64,000 bases of DNA, from the NCBI RefSeq assembly GCF_000764225.1, contig NZ_JQED01000055.1, forward strand, positions 434,001 through 498,000. Reading direction: 5' to 3'. Source of the DNA: Colwellia psychrerythraea (GTDB lineage: Bacteria > Pseudomonadota > Gammaproteobacteria > Enterobacterales > Alteromonadaceae). This document shows, piece by piece, positions 7,647 to 15,535 of the stretch. The position numbers and the translations under genes are program-made. Below the pieces are notes generated by a model. It had not been told where the DNA came from. It searched no databases and saw only the letters and a program-made list of their open reading frames with translations. The number at the start of each line of letters is the position of its first letter. Positions within the stretch are counted from its first letter, which is position 1.

Positions 7647-8822
7647 ATGAAGATCACTCACGTTGAAGTTTTTGATATCCATTGCCCTAAGCGCACCGCT
7701 TGGAACCCTGTTTTTGTACGTATACATACCGATGAAGGTATTTGTGGTGTTGGTGAGGCGGGTTTAGCTTATGACTGGGGTCATAGCGCTGCAGCAGCCA
7801 TGATTAAAGAAATTAGCGAAGCTGTGCTGATCGGTTTTAACCCTTTTAATACTGAACTTCTTTGGTCTCGTATGTTAAGAGAAAGTTTTTGGGGCTTAGG
7901 CGGCGGACCTGTTCTCTACTCAGCTATGAGTGCCATTGATACCGCGCTTTGGGATATTAAGGGTAAAGCATTAGGGGTGCCTGTTTATCAATTATTAGGT
8001 GGCAAGGTAAATGACAAGTTACGTACTTATGCAAGCCAATTACAATTCGATTGGGATAGTGAAATAAGCAAATTAATTGAGCCCGAGCAATATGCTGAAG
8101 CTGCACTAAAAGCCGTTGATGAAGGTTATGATGCTGTTAAGGTTGACCCAATTGTTTATAACGGCGATGGCAGCTCTTCTTTTGATCGAACAAAATTATT
8201 CACTAAACCGCAAATGCGTTTATTTGGCGACAGACTACGCGCTATTCGTGATGCCGTGGGTGATGATGTCGATATTATTTTTGAATCTCATTCATTGATG
8301 GGAGCTGCATCAGCAATACAAATGGGCAGAGTTGTCGAAGAAGTTGGTTGTATGATGTATGAAGAGCCGGTTAATTATTTAAATCCAGCAGTACATAAAA
8401 AAGTATCTGAAAACGTCAATGTGCCTATTGCCGGAGGTGAGCGTTTGTATCATCGTTGGGATGTAAGACCTTACTTTGAAGATCAAAGTATTGATGTATT
8501 ACAACCTGATGTTGGTTTATGTGGTGGTTTTACTGAAGCTAAAAAAGTTTGTGATTATGCAGATGTTTACGATATTCGCATACAAGCACATGTTTGTGGT
8601 GGTCCCGTTGCAACAGCTGCCTCATTGCATTTAGAAACTGCTATTCCAAACTTTTTAATTCATGAACATCATACTTACGCCATTAAAGATTGGAATAGAG
8701 AGCTATGTTTACAGGATCCACAACCTGTAGATGGTTTTTTCCAAGTAACAGAAGTGCCAGGTATTGGCATCGAACTTAATGATGCAATCGTTAAAAAATC
8801 ACCAAATGTAACGATTAAATAG
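7647..8822 (+). CDS. Enolase-superfamily sugar acid dehydratase (mandelate racemase/galactonate dehydratase-like)
   Basis: Protein of 391 residues with the mandelate racemase/muconate lactonising enzyme N-terminal capping domain (about 1-125) and a TIM-barrel C-terminal domain. Likely catalytic residues: Lys165 in the KVD motif, magnesium ligands Glu213 (FESHS), Glu239 (YEEPV) and Glu265 (GGERL), and His315 (AHVCGG). This pattern fits dehydratases that convert aldonic acids to 2-keto-3-deoxy acids. The exact substrate cannot be read from the sequence: galactonate, fuconate or a similar acid is plausible given the lactonase-like and SDR neighbours. The ATG at 7647 is preceded by a weak ribosome binding site. 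It is convergent with the lactonase-like gene and has an intrinsic terminator lying inside that gene's 3' end. Confidence 0.87.
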   Translation: MKITHVEVFDIHCPKRTAWNPVFVRIHTDEGICGVGEAGLAYDWGHSAAAAMIKEISEAVLIGFNPFNTELLWSRMLRESFWGLGGGPVLYSAMSAIDTALWDIKGKALGVPVYQLLGGKVNDKLRTYASQLQFDWDSEISKLIEPEQYAEAALKAVDEGYDAVKVDPIVYNGDGSSSFDRTKLFTKPQMRLFGDRLRAIRDAVGDDVDIIFESHSLMGAASAIQMGRVVEEVGCMMYEEPVNYLNPAVHKKVSENVNVPIAGGERLYHRWDVRPYFEDQSIDVLQPDVGLCGGFTEAKKVCDYADVYDIRIQAHVCGGPVATAASLHLETAIPNFLIHEHHTYAIKDWNRELCLQDPQPVDGFFQVTEVPGIGIELNDAIVKKSPNVTIK

Positions 8823-8831
8823 AGAGTTAAA

Positions 8832-9776
8832 CTACTCAGTTTGTGAGTTAGCAAGTTGATATATACGAAGCGCATTACTGTAAAGTAATGCGTTTTTTTC
8901 ATTTTTACTGCATTGTTCTATGACGCTAGATTCAAGAATGTCCTGCCAATAGCCGACATAGCTCTTATGATTAAGCTTATTACCGATTTCTGCAGCGAGT
9001 AAACACAAGGGGAAATTACTGGCGAGCATCACACGTTGACTTGAAAAGGCATCAAGACAATATCGTGTCACCTGAGTAAACCACAACATTGCATAATGTC
9101 TGTCTGTCATTTCCCAACCAGAACACTTTATAAATACATTGGGGTAATTCGCTAATTCACTGATATATTGTTGCCATATCTGCCATGCATGACTGTTGAT
9201 GTTTTTAGGTGGGAAGCCTGCATGATTGATAATGAACTTAAGCTGGCTATTTTTTGAGATAGTTTGAGTTAATAGCGGCATAACGTTAATCGCACTTTCA
9301 TCAGCCAACGATAATTGTAATTCAAAAATAAAGTCTTTGGTTTTATTAAGGTTGGCAAAGTTTAGTTGTGAATTTTGATCCGATAATATCGTTGCCGCTT
9401 GTTCATCTAATATATGGCGAGTGCCAATTAAACTCTTATGTTGCCGTAACCTTTGAAGTGTTTTTTGAAACTGCTCTGGTGCTGCTAATAAATCTATACT
9501 TGCTACTGTACGATTATTTTGACACGCGAAACTGTCAATATATTCAAGTTCACGCCAAGGTTTTGCATTGTCAAAACCTGCCTCAATATGAACAAAACCA
9601 GCCAATTTTATTTTATCACTTGCCTGCAAGGAGTCATTTAACTCTTCAACCCTAAAATCTTTTTGGATAAGTGCTTTATCTGGCCAAAAGGGCGGGTTTT
9701 GTGTTTTAAGCCAATGATATTCGCCACGGGAAAGATCAAAAAAGTGCAGGTGCGGATCAATAATATTAACGGTCAT
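8832..9776 (-). CDS. Amidohydrolase 2 family protein, L-fuconolactonase-like
   Basis: Protein of 314 residues resembling the amidohydrolase-2/COG3618 family of TIM-barrel hydrolases, whose members open sugar lactones such as L-fucono-1,5-lactone. It begins IIDPHLHFFDLSRGEYHWL, with the usual HxH metal motif at the end of the first strand. It also carries FIINHAGFP near the middle and the terminal barrel motif as LASNFP, where family members commonly have GSDWP or GSNFP. The stop lies 9 bp from the convergent dehydratase stop, and the gene follows the SDR gene by 53 bp on the same strand. This suggests an SDR-lactonase operon that oxidises a sugar to a lactone and hydrolyses it to the acid used by the dehydratase. 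Confidence 0.82.
   Translation of the reverse strand: MTVNIIDPHLHFFDLSRGEYHWLKTQNPPFWPDKALIQKDFRVEELNDSLQASDKIKLAGFVHIEAGFDNAKPWRELEYIDSFACQNNRTVASIDLLAAPEQFQKTLQRLRQHKSLIGTRHILDEQAATILSDQNSQLNFANLNKTKDFIFELQLSLADESAINVMPLLTQTISKNSQLKFIINHAGFPPKNINSHAWQIWQQYISELANYPNVFIKCSGWEMTDRHYAMLWFTQVTRYCLDAFSSQRVMLASNFPLCLLAAEIGNKLNHKSYVGYWQDILESSVIEQCSKNEKNALLYSNALRIYQLANSQTE
8871..8899 (+). terminator. Intrinsic terminator of the dehydratase gene, inside the convergent gene
   Basis: CGCATTACT and AGTAATGCG form a perfect 9-bp stem with a GTAA loop, followed by seven T residues on the plus strand. It starts 49 bp after the dehydratase stop codon and falls within the last codons of the convergent amidohydrolase gene, so the stem is also protein-coding on the other strand. 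Confidence 0.8.
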
Positions 9777-9829
9777 AGTATTTAATTTCGACTATTCCAA
9801 TGTTTAGAGACTCTAAGTTAAAATAAAGA

Positions 9830-10555
9830 CTATTGCGCAGTATAACCACCGTCGATTACTTGTAAACTACCGGTGATAAATCTAGCCTTATCTGACGCTA
9901 AAAATAGTACCAACTCAGCGACTTCTTCTGGTTGTCCTAAGCGCTGCAAGGGTTGCAGTTTTTCTTCGTCTTTATGTACTTCGTTTTTATCCGCACCTGA
10001 CTTTTGACAGTAGTTATCAATTGCTTTGTGGTACAGCGGCGTTTCTATGGTACCGGGACAAACAGCATTAGCACGAATATTATAAGCCGCGTAGTCAAGG
10101 GCTGTTGTTTTAGCAATTGAGGCGAGGGCACTTTTACTTAAGTTATAAGCAAATGAATTATGCTTGGCAATTAATGCTTGATCAGAAGCCATTAATAAAA
10201 TTGCACCGTTATGATTAGCTTTCATTGATGGTAATACTGCCTTGATGGCAGCGTAAGCTCCTTTAACATTGATGTTAAAGACTTTATTTAAATCTTCTTC
10301 ACGGGTATTTTCAATGGTCGCCGAAAAATGAATGCCTGCATTTGATATTAAAACATCTATGGTGTGTTGCTTCGCGATATCATTAATGATTGCGGTTACT
10401 TGGCTTACATTAGTAACATCACAATGGCGAAAATCTCCTTCTGCAGAGGCAACTAAATCTAAATTAAATACTCGGTAATTATTCTTAACAAATAATTTTA
10501 CGATGCTTAAACCAATACCCGAACTACCACCGGTGATTACACAGACTTTTTTCAT
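9830..10555 (-). CDS. SDR family oxidoreductase, sugar dehydrogenase candidate
   Basis: Short-chain dehydrogenase of 241 residues with all core motifs: the cofactor motif TGGSSGIG near residue 8, an Asp at the end of the second strand (FNLDL) suggesting NAD preference, NAG (ISNAGIHF), the catalytic Ser in LLMASD, the YNLSK active-site Tyr/Lys, and PGTIETP. It is the first gene of a two-gene minus-strand operon with the lactonase-like gene. Given the neighbours it probably oxidises a sugar, such as L-fucose, or a keto-deoxy acid. The substrate is inference. The region upstream is shared with the divergent DUF3010 gene. Confidence 0.87.
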   Translation of the reverse strand: MKKVCVITGGSSGIGLSIVKLFVKNNYRVFNLDLVASAEGDFRHCDVTNVSQVTAIINDIAKQHTIDVLISNAGIHFSATIENTREEDLNKVFNINVKGAYAAIKAVLPSMKANHNGAILLMASDQALIAKHNSFAYNLSKSALASIAKTTALDYAAYNIRANAVCPGTIETPLYHKAIDNYCQKSGADKNEVHKDEEKLQPLQRLGQPEEVAELVLFLASDKARFITGSLQVIDGGYTAQ

Positions 10556-10800
10556 TAAATTATCTCAATTAACGCAATTATTTGAAATGATACCTGTAAG
10601 CTTAATTAAGTTCCATAAAGTTAAGTCGCAATTGTTTCTTGGCACAATTTACTCGCTCTTCTTTGTGAGGTAATTAACGAATTGTATGTTGATGCCGAAA
10701 TAATTTTTCTCGTTTAAAGTCATTTTCTTCCCTCTGAAATCCTGCACTTTGCATGATAATGAGTATATAATATTGGCAATTTGTTTAATGAGGTTTTTCC

Positions 10801-11253
10801 ATGAAAGCTTGTGGTGTAGAAATTAAGAGTAATGATGCGATAATTTGTATCGTGTCAAAAGAAAACAATTTGTATGATATCCCTCATACGCGCGTACAAA
10901 AAATTAGCCTAGATAATGCGGGCGATGCAGAAGCAGTGAAAAAATTTCAATTTACTTTTGCTAAGTTAATGGAAGATTACAAAGTTACTCATGTACAAAT
11001 TAAAGGTCGTGCTTTAAAAGGTAAATTTGCTGGTGGTCCTGTTGGCTTTAAAATTGAAGCCGCTATTCAATTGATTGATGCATTAGAAGTTGAAGTATTA
11101 TCAGGTGCTTTTATTAAGAAAGAATTGTCGAGAAGTCAAATTGATATCGATTTTCGTGATACTGGCTTAAAGCAATTTCAAGAACAAGCATTTACAACTG
11201 TTTTTGCTTATTTAGAAGCGCAAAATAATGCCTATAGAGTAGACTCTGAATAA
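10801..11253 (+). CDS. DUF3010 family protein
   Basis: Protein of 150 residues beginning MKACGVEIKSNDAIICIV, which I recognise as the DUF3010 family of marine gammaproteobacteria; its function is unknown. It has no signal peptide or membrane segment and looks cytoplasmic. The N-terminal pattern (GVEIKSNDAIICIVSKE) followed by a glycine-rich loop (GRALKGKFAGGPVGFK, about residues 69-84) recalls an RNase H-like fold, but I cannot confirm this. It is a single-gene unit with a strong intrinsic terminator about 80 bp downstream. Confidence 0.7.
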   Translation: MKACGVEIKSNDAIICIVSKENNLYDIPHTRVQKISLDNAGDAEAVKKFQFTFAKLMEDYKVTHVQIKGRALKGKFAGGPVGFKIEAAIQLIDALEVEVLSGAFIKKELSRSQIDIDFRDTGLKQFQEQAFTTVFAYLEAQNNAYRVDSE

Positions 11254-11332
11254 AATTGTTAAGACGACTGTTTTATCGCAGTACGAGTTTAAATAATTCA
11301 TTTTTAAATGTACTTATTTAAAGCAATAATTA

Positions 11333-11364
11333 AAGCTTAGCAATTAATCTTGCTAAGCTTTTTT
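11333..11364 (+). terminator. Intrinsic terminator of the DUF3010 gene
   Basis: AAGCTTAGCAA and TTGCTAAGCTT form a perfect 11-bp stem with a TTAATC loop, followed by TTTT. It is appropriately placed after the DUF3010 stop codon. Confidence 0.88.
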
Positions 11365-11396
11365 ATTGCCTATTCCTTGAAAAAAGCCAGTTCTTG

Positions 11397-11426
11397 AAAA
11401 AAGCCAGCTAACTTAGCTGGCTTTTT
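11397..11426. terminator. Second hairpin with T-tract
   Basis: GCCAGCTA and TAGCTGGC pair around a 3-nt loop, flanked by A-rich sequence on the left and TTTTT on the right. It lies just after the first terminator and may be a back-up or bidirectional terminator. The preceding sequence contains TTGAAAAAAGCCAG twice in tandem. Confidence 0.7.
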
Positions 11427-11811
11427 ACTTTTGTGTCCGCTAATAGCGCAATGAACTTAACAATACTCATCAAAATGGCCAAAAGTCATTGCAGATATTC
11501 CATCAAAACTTATGCTGGGTAGATGATTCTAATAGTGTAATAAGTCACCATTACATGATGACAAGCGTTGTGAATCATTCTTTTTGTATTGATTGTACTT
11601 CTTTAATAAGGCGATTAAATATGGCTGGAAGAAGCGTTATGAAAGAGTTTTCCCAAAAAATAAACGGTTCTTTGTGACGAAATATCTCTCCTTTTTTCTA
11701 TTTTACTTTAAAAATAGTTAATAACGTGATTTAATCAAACACCTGTTTGAAAGTCGACCTCTGACCAGTTGGCTTTTGTTAAGCAAAAAAAGTTAATTAT
11801 TGGAGAAAGTC
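11427..11811. other. Intergenic region before the acyl-CoA dehydrogenase gene
   Basis: AT-rich leader expected to contain the promoter of the acyl-CoA dehydrogenase gene. A 62-codon open frame at 11489-11677 has no ribosome binding site or recognisable protein character, and I do not consider it a gene. No repeats or RNA motifs stand out. Confidence 0.4.
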
Positions 11812-13608
11812 ATGCCAGAGTATAAAGCACCGATCAGAGACATTAAATTTGTTATGCAAGAACTATTTGATTGCGATAGTCATTATCAAAAATTAGGTTA
11901 CGAAGATGCTAGTGTAGATATGGTTGATGCCATTATTAGTGAAGCAGCTAAGTTCACTGAACAAGTCATTGCCCCTATAAATCAAAGTGGTGATGAACAA
12001 GGTTGTACTTGGACTGATGGCGAGGTGACGACACCAGATGGTTTTAAAGACGCTTATCAACAATATGTTAATGGTGGCTGGCCAACACTCGCGCAAAATG
12101 TAGATTTTGGTGGGCAAGGCTTACCACATTCATTAAACACGGCAATTACTGAGCTATTCTCTAGCGCTAACCATAGTTTTGCTATGTATCCTGGTTTGAG
12201 TCATGGCGCATTAGCGACTATTGAAGCACATGGTAGTGAAGAGCAAAAAAGTCAGTTTATGCCAAAATTAGTTGAAGGCTCTTGGACTGGCACCATGTGT
12301 TTAACTGAACCTCATTGTGGTACTGATTTAGGTATGCTGCGAACCAAAGCTGAGCTGAATGATGATGGCAGTTACTCGTTAACAGGTACTAAAATATTTA
12401 TTTCTGCGGGCGAACATGATTTATCCGACAACATTGTTCATATAGTTATTGCAAGAATTCCAGGCTCTCCTGAGGGCAGTAAAGGTATTTCACTATTTAT
12501 TGTTCCTAAGTTTAATGTGACAGGTGATGGTGAAACCAGCGATCGTAATGCAGTAACCTGTGGCTCTATCGAACATAAAATGGGTATCAATGCTAACGCT
12601 ACTTGTGTGATTAACTTTGATGGTGCGAAGGGCTATTTAATTGGTGAAGTCAATCGTGGCTTAAATTGCATGTTTACCTTTATGAATGCTGCGCGTTTAG
12701 GTGTTGCTACTGAGGGAGTCGCAGCAGCTGAAGCATCTTTTCAAGGTGCATTAGCTTACGCCAAAGATAGATTACAAATGCGTTCTTTATCGGGTGTGAA
12801 AAATCCAGAAGGACCGGCAGATGCAATCATTGTTCACCCTGATGTTCGTCGCATGTTATTAACGCAAAAATCCATTGCTGAAGGTGGGCGAGCGCTGATT
12901 GCTTATTTAGCCCAGCTAGTTGATATTGGTCATGCTAGTAACTGTGAAGAAGAAAAAGCAGCGGCAGAGACTAAACTGGCTTTATTAACGCCAATTGCAA
13001 AAGCTTTCCTTACTGAACTAGGACTAGAGTGTACTAGTCATGGTGTGCAAGTGTTTGGTGGCCATGGCTTTATTAAAGAGTGGGGCATGGAGCAACTGAT
13101 GCGTGATACCAAAATTAGTTGTTTATATGAAGGTACTACAGGTATTCAAGCATTAGACTTATTGGCTCGAAAAATCTTAGGCTCTAAAGGAAAGATCCTT
13201 AAACCTTTCGGTAGCGAAGTAACAAAATTCTGTTTAGAAAATGCTGACGATGATGCGATGCAAGAGTTTATTCAACCTATAATGGGCTTTGGTGGTGATT
13301 GGCAAAAAATGACTGAAAAAGTTGGTGAAAAAGCCATGCAAAACCCAGACGAAATTGGTGCTGCGTCTGTTGATTATTTGATGTATTCAGGCTATTTAAC
13401 GCTTGCTTACTTTTGGGCAAAAATGGCAAAAGTTGCACAGGATAAACTTAAAGATGGCTGTGATGACGAAGCATTTTATCAAGCGAAAATTAAAACAGCA
13501 CGCTTCTATTTTCAACGTATTCTACCAAGAGCTAACGGACATGCTGCTTGTGTTGAAAATGGTGCGAACTCGATGATGGCACTTGATACAGATGATTTTC
13601 AATTTTAA
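11812..13608 (+). CDS. Acyl-CoA dehydrogenase, large C-terminal-domain type (FadE/DmdC-like)
   Basis: FAD-dependent acyl-CoA dehydrogenase of 598 residues, catalysing alpha,beta-dehydrogenation of an acyl-CoA. The N-terminus (MPEYKAPIRDIKFVMQEL) and the extra C-terminal domain are typical of the roughly 600-residue subgroup that includes 3-methylmercaptopropionyl-CoA dehydrogenase (DmdC) and medium/long-chain enzymes. Family features include CLTEPHCGTDLG and KIFISAGEH in the middle domain, and the C-terminal helical segment VFGGHGFIKEWGMEQLMRD with YEGTTGIQALDLL. I chose the ATG at 11812 because GGAGA lies 5 nt upstream; a TTG 12 bp earlier overlaps that ribosome binding site. It is monocistronic with a strong terminator. 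The fatty-acid or DMSP-derived substrate cannot be decided here. Confidence 0.92.
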   Translation: MPEYKAPIRDIKFVMQELFDCDSHYQKLGYEDASVDMVDAIISEAAKFTEQVIAPINQSGDEQGCTWTDGEVTTPDGFKDAYQQYVNGGWPTLAQNVDFGGQGLPHSLNTAITELFSSANHSFAMYPGLSHGALATIEAHGSEEQKSQFMPKLVEGSWTGTMCLTEPHCGTDLGMLRTKAELNDDGSYSLTGTKIFISAGEHDLSDNIVHIVIARIPGSPEGSKGISLFIVPKFNVTGDGETSDRNAVTCGSIEHKMGINANATCVINFDGAKGYLIGEVNRGLNCMFTFMNAARLGVATEGVAAAEASFQGALAYAKDRLQMRSLSGVKNPEGPADAIIVHPDVRRMLLTQKSIAEGGRALIAYLAQLVDIGHASNCEEEKAAAETKLALLTPIAKAFLTELGLECTSHGVQVFGGHGFIKEWGMEQLMRDTKISCLYEGTTGIQALDLLARKILGSKGKILKPFGSEVTKFCLENADDDAMQEFIQPIMGFGGDWQKMTEKVGEKAMQNPDEIGAASVDYLMYSGYLTLAYFWAKMAKVAQDKLKDGCDDEAFYQAKIKTARFYFQRILPRANGHAACVENGANSMMALDTDDFQF

Positions 13609-13645
13609 TTTCTTAAAATAGTGAGATAAGTATTGAGTAGAAAAG

Positions 13646-13669
13646 GGAAGCAATATGCTTCCTTTTTTT
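13646..13669 (+). terminator. Intrinsic terminator of the acyl-CoA dehydrogenase gene
   Basis: GGAAGC and GCTTCC pair around an AATAT loop, followed by seven T residues, about 40 bp after the stop codon. Confidence 0.9.
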
Positions 13670-13771
13670 GCCACTTAACATTCAAATGAAACAGCAATGT
13701 TGTTCTAAAAAACTTCGAGAGTTAATGCTTTTTTAAGTCGAAGATTCATCTTTTTCAGTTGAATTTAATTA

Positions 13772-15358
13772 TTAAGTCTCAAATTGAACTATCAGATTAT
13801 GTAAAGTGGTTAGCTCTTGTAGTAGGTTTTGACTGAGCTGCCTAGTTTCATTGCCATGTTCAACACCTAAGTTGGCTATTTCTTTTATACTTTTGGTATT
13901 ATTGTTAACCTGGTTAGCGACTACAGATTGCTCTTCAATTGATGCCGCAACTTGATGATTTATAGCAGAAATTTTATCAACTTCTTCATTGATATTTTGT
14001 AAGCTTTGGCCAGTGTTTTTAGCAAAATCAGTGCACTGTTCAACAAGAACTACCCCGCCATTTATTGCCTCTACTGCTTGGAGAGATTCTTGATTAAGCG
14101 CAGTTAATGTTTTGCTGATCTCTTCTGTTGATTGTTGAGTACGTTGTGCTAAAGCGCGAACTTCTTCGGCAACAACAGAAAAACCACGGCCTTGTTCACC
14201 CGCCCTAGCTGCTTCAATTGCTGCATTGAGAGCAAGTAAATTAGTTTGATCGGCGATTGAACTGATTTCATTAGAAATAGCGGCAATATCATGTCGACCA
14301 CCTGCAAGTTTTTCAATAACATTTTCAACACTGGTTAATTGAGTTGATAACGACTTAACAGAAATTACGGTTTGATTGACAGCTTGCACACCCGTCTCAC
14401 TGATAGCCTTACCTTGATTTGAGGCATCTGTGGCCCCGGAGACAGAGCTAGAGACTTCATTGATAGCGGTACTCATCTGTCCCATAGCGGTGGCTACCTG
14501 CTCAATCTCTTGGTGTTGTTCATCAAGCATTTGTGCAATATTACTGCCATTGCTTGCGGTTTCTTGAGCTGTGTTATTTAGGGTTTGCGTTAAATCAGTC
14601 ACACGACCTACAATCGCGTTTAACTCTGCTTTACGCATAGTTAATGCTAAATTAATATGGCCTAATTTATCGGCAGAGCCACTATAAAGGTAACTCATTA
14701 AAGAATTATCAAAGACTGATTCAGCTTTGGCGATTAGCTTGGTGTAGTTCTTTCGCCAGCGGAAGAAAAGCAAGCAAGTCACCGATGTTAATACAAGTAA
14801 AGGCAAAGAAATAAATAACGGTATTAAGTTGCTTAATGCACTAGCAGAAATGAATAAACAAATTAACAGTAATAAATTTTGCACATATAACGTCATGTCA
14901 AAATGAGTTGTTTTTTGTAATAATGGGACAGTATTAGCATTCATTTGCTGATAAAACTTATTGGCTCTTACTTTTACTTCTTCGTCTAACTTAGTTCTAA
15001 CAGATTGATATTCGAAGGTCTTTCCTGAATCGTTCTTGATCGGAGTGACATAAGCATTGACCCAGTAATGATCCCCATTTTTACATTGGTTCTTCACCGG
15101 CCCCATCCAAGGTTTTCCTGCTTCTATGGTTGTCCATAGATCTGAAAATGCAGCTTTAGGCATATCGTTATGTCGAACAATATTATGCCCGTGCCCATTG
15201 AGCTCTTCTAAGGAATAACCTGCTATCTGACAAAAGTCATGATTAGCATAAGTTACCCGGCCTTTGAGATCGGTGGTTGATAATAAAATTTGATTGGTTG
15301 AAAATTTTTGCTCTATACCAGTATCTTTTGCTGTTTTTTTGTTAACAGGGGGACTCAT
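13772..15358 (-). CDS. PAS-domain methyl-accepting chemotaxis protein (Aer-like)
   Basis: Chemoreceptor of 528 residues. An N-terminal cytoplasmic PAS domain (about residues 20-125) includes VTYANHDFCQIAGYSLEEL and HNDMPKAAFSDLW, as in Aer-type redox/energy sensors. Two adjacent membrane segments follow (about 155-200) with almost no periplasmic loop. The rest is a helical signalling domain with the conserved hairpin-tip region (DQTNLLALNAAIEAARAGE and GFSVVAEEVRALA). The architecture implies sensing of an internal signal through the PAS domain and control of CheA. The gene is monocistronic; no che genes are nearby. Confidence 0.93.
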   Translation of the reverse strand: MSPPVNKKTAKDTGIEQKFSTNQILLSTTDLKGRVTYANHDFCQIAGYSLEELNGHGHNIVRHNDMPKAAFSDLWTTIEAGKPWMGPVKNQCKNGDHYWVNAYVTPIKNDSGKTFEYQSVRTKLDEEVKVRANKFYQQMNANTVPLLQKTTHFDMTLYVQNLLLLICLFISASALSNLIPLFISLPLLVLTSVTCLLFFRWRKNYTKLIAKAESVFDNSLMSYLYSGSADKLGHINLALTMRKAELNAIVGRVTDLTQTLNNTAQETASNGSNIAQMLDEQHQEIEQVATAMGQMSTAINEVSSSVSGATDASNQGKAISETGVQAVNQTVISVKSLSTQLTSVENVIEKLAGGRHDIAAISNEISSIADQTNLLALNAAIEAARAGEQGRGFSVVAEEVRALAQRTQQSTEEISKTLTALNQESLQAVEAINGGVVLVEQCTDFAKNTGQSLQNINEEVDKISAINHQVAASIEEQSVVANQVNNNTKSIKEIANLGVEHGNETRQLSQNLLQELTTLHNLIVQFET

Positions 15359-15535
15359 AAATATTACTCATTGTATTATTCATATGTTTATGAAAATAAT
15401 CGTTACTTTTTTGTAACAATTATTTTACTTATATAGTTTCACAATACATTGATTTAGGTCAGGTTTTGACCATATAAGCGCTTGTAATGAGTCATTAAAA
15501 GCGCTTTATGAGTAGCATAAGATTTATAGGGAAAG

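Noticed and set aside
11489..11677. Plus-strand open frame of 62 codons before the acyl-CoA dehydrogenase
   Set aside because: No ribosome binding site, no recognisable protein pattern, and irregular composition; more likely a chance frame in a promoter region.
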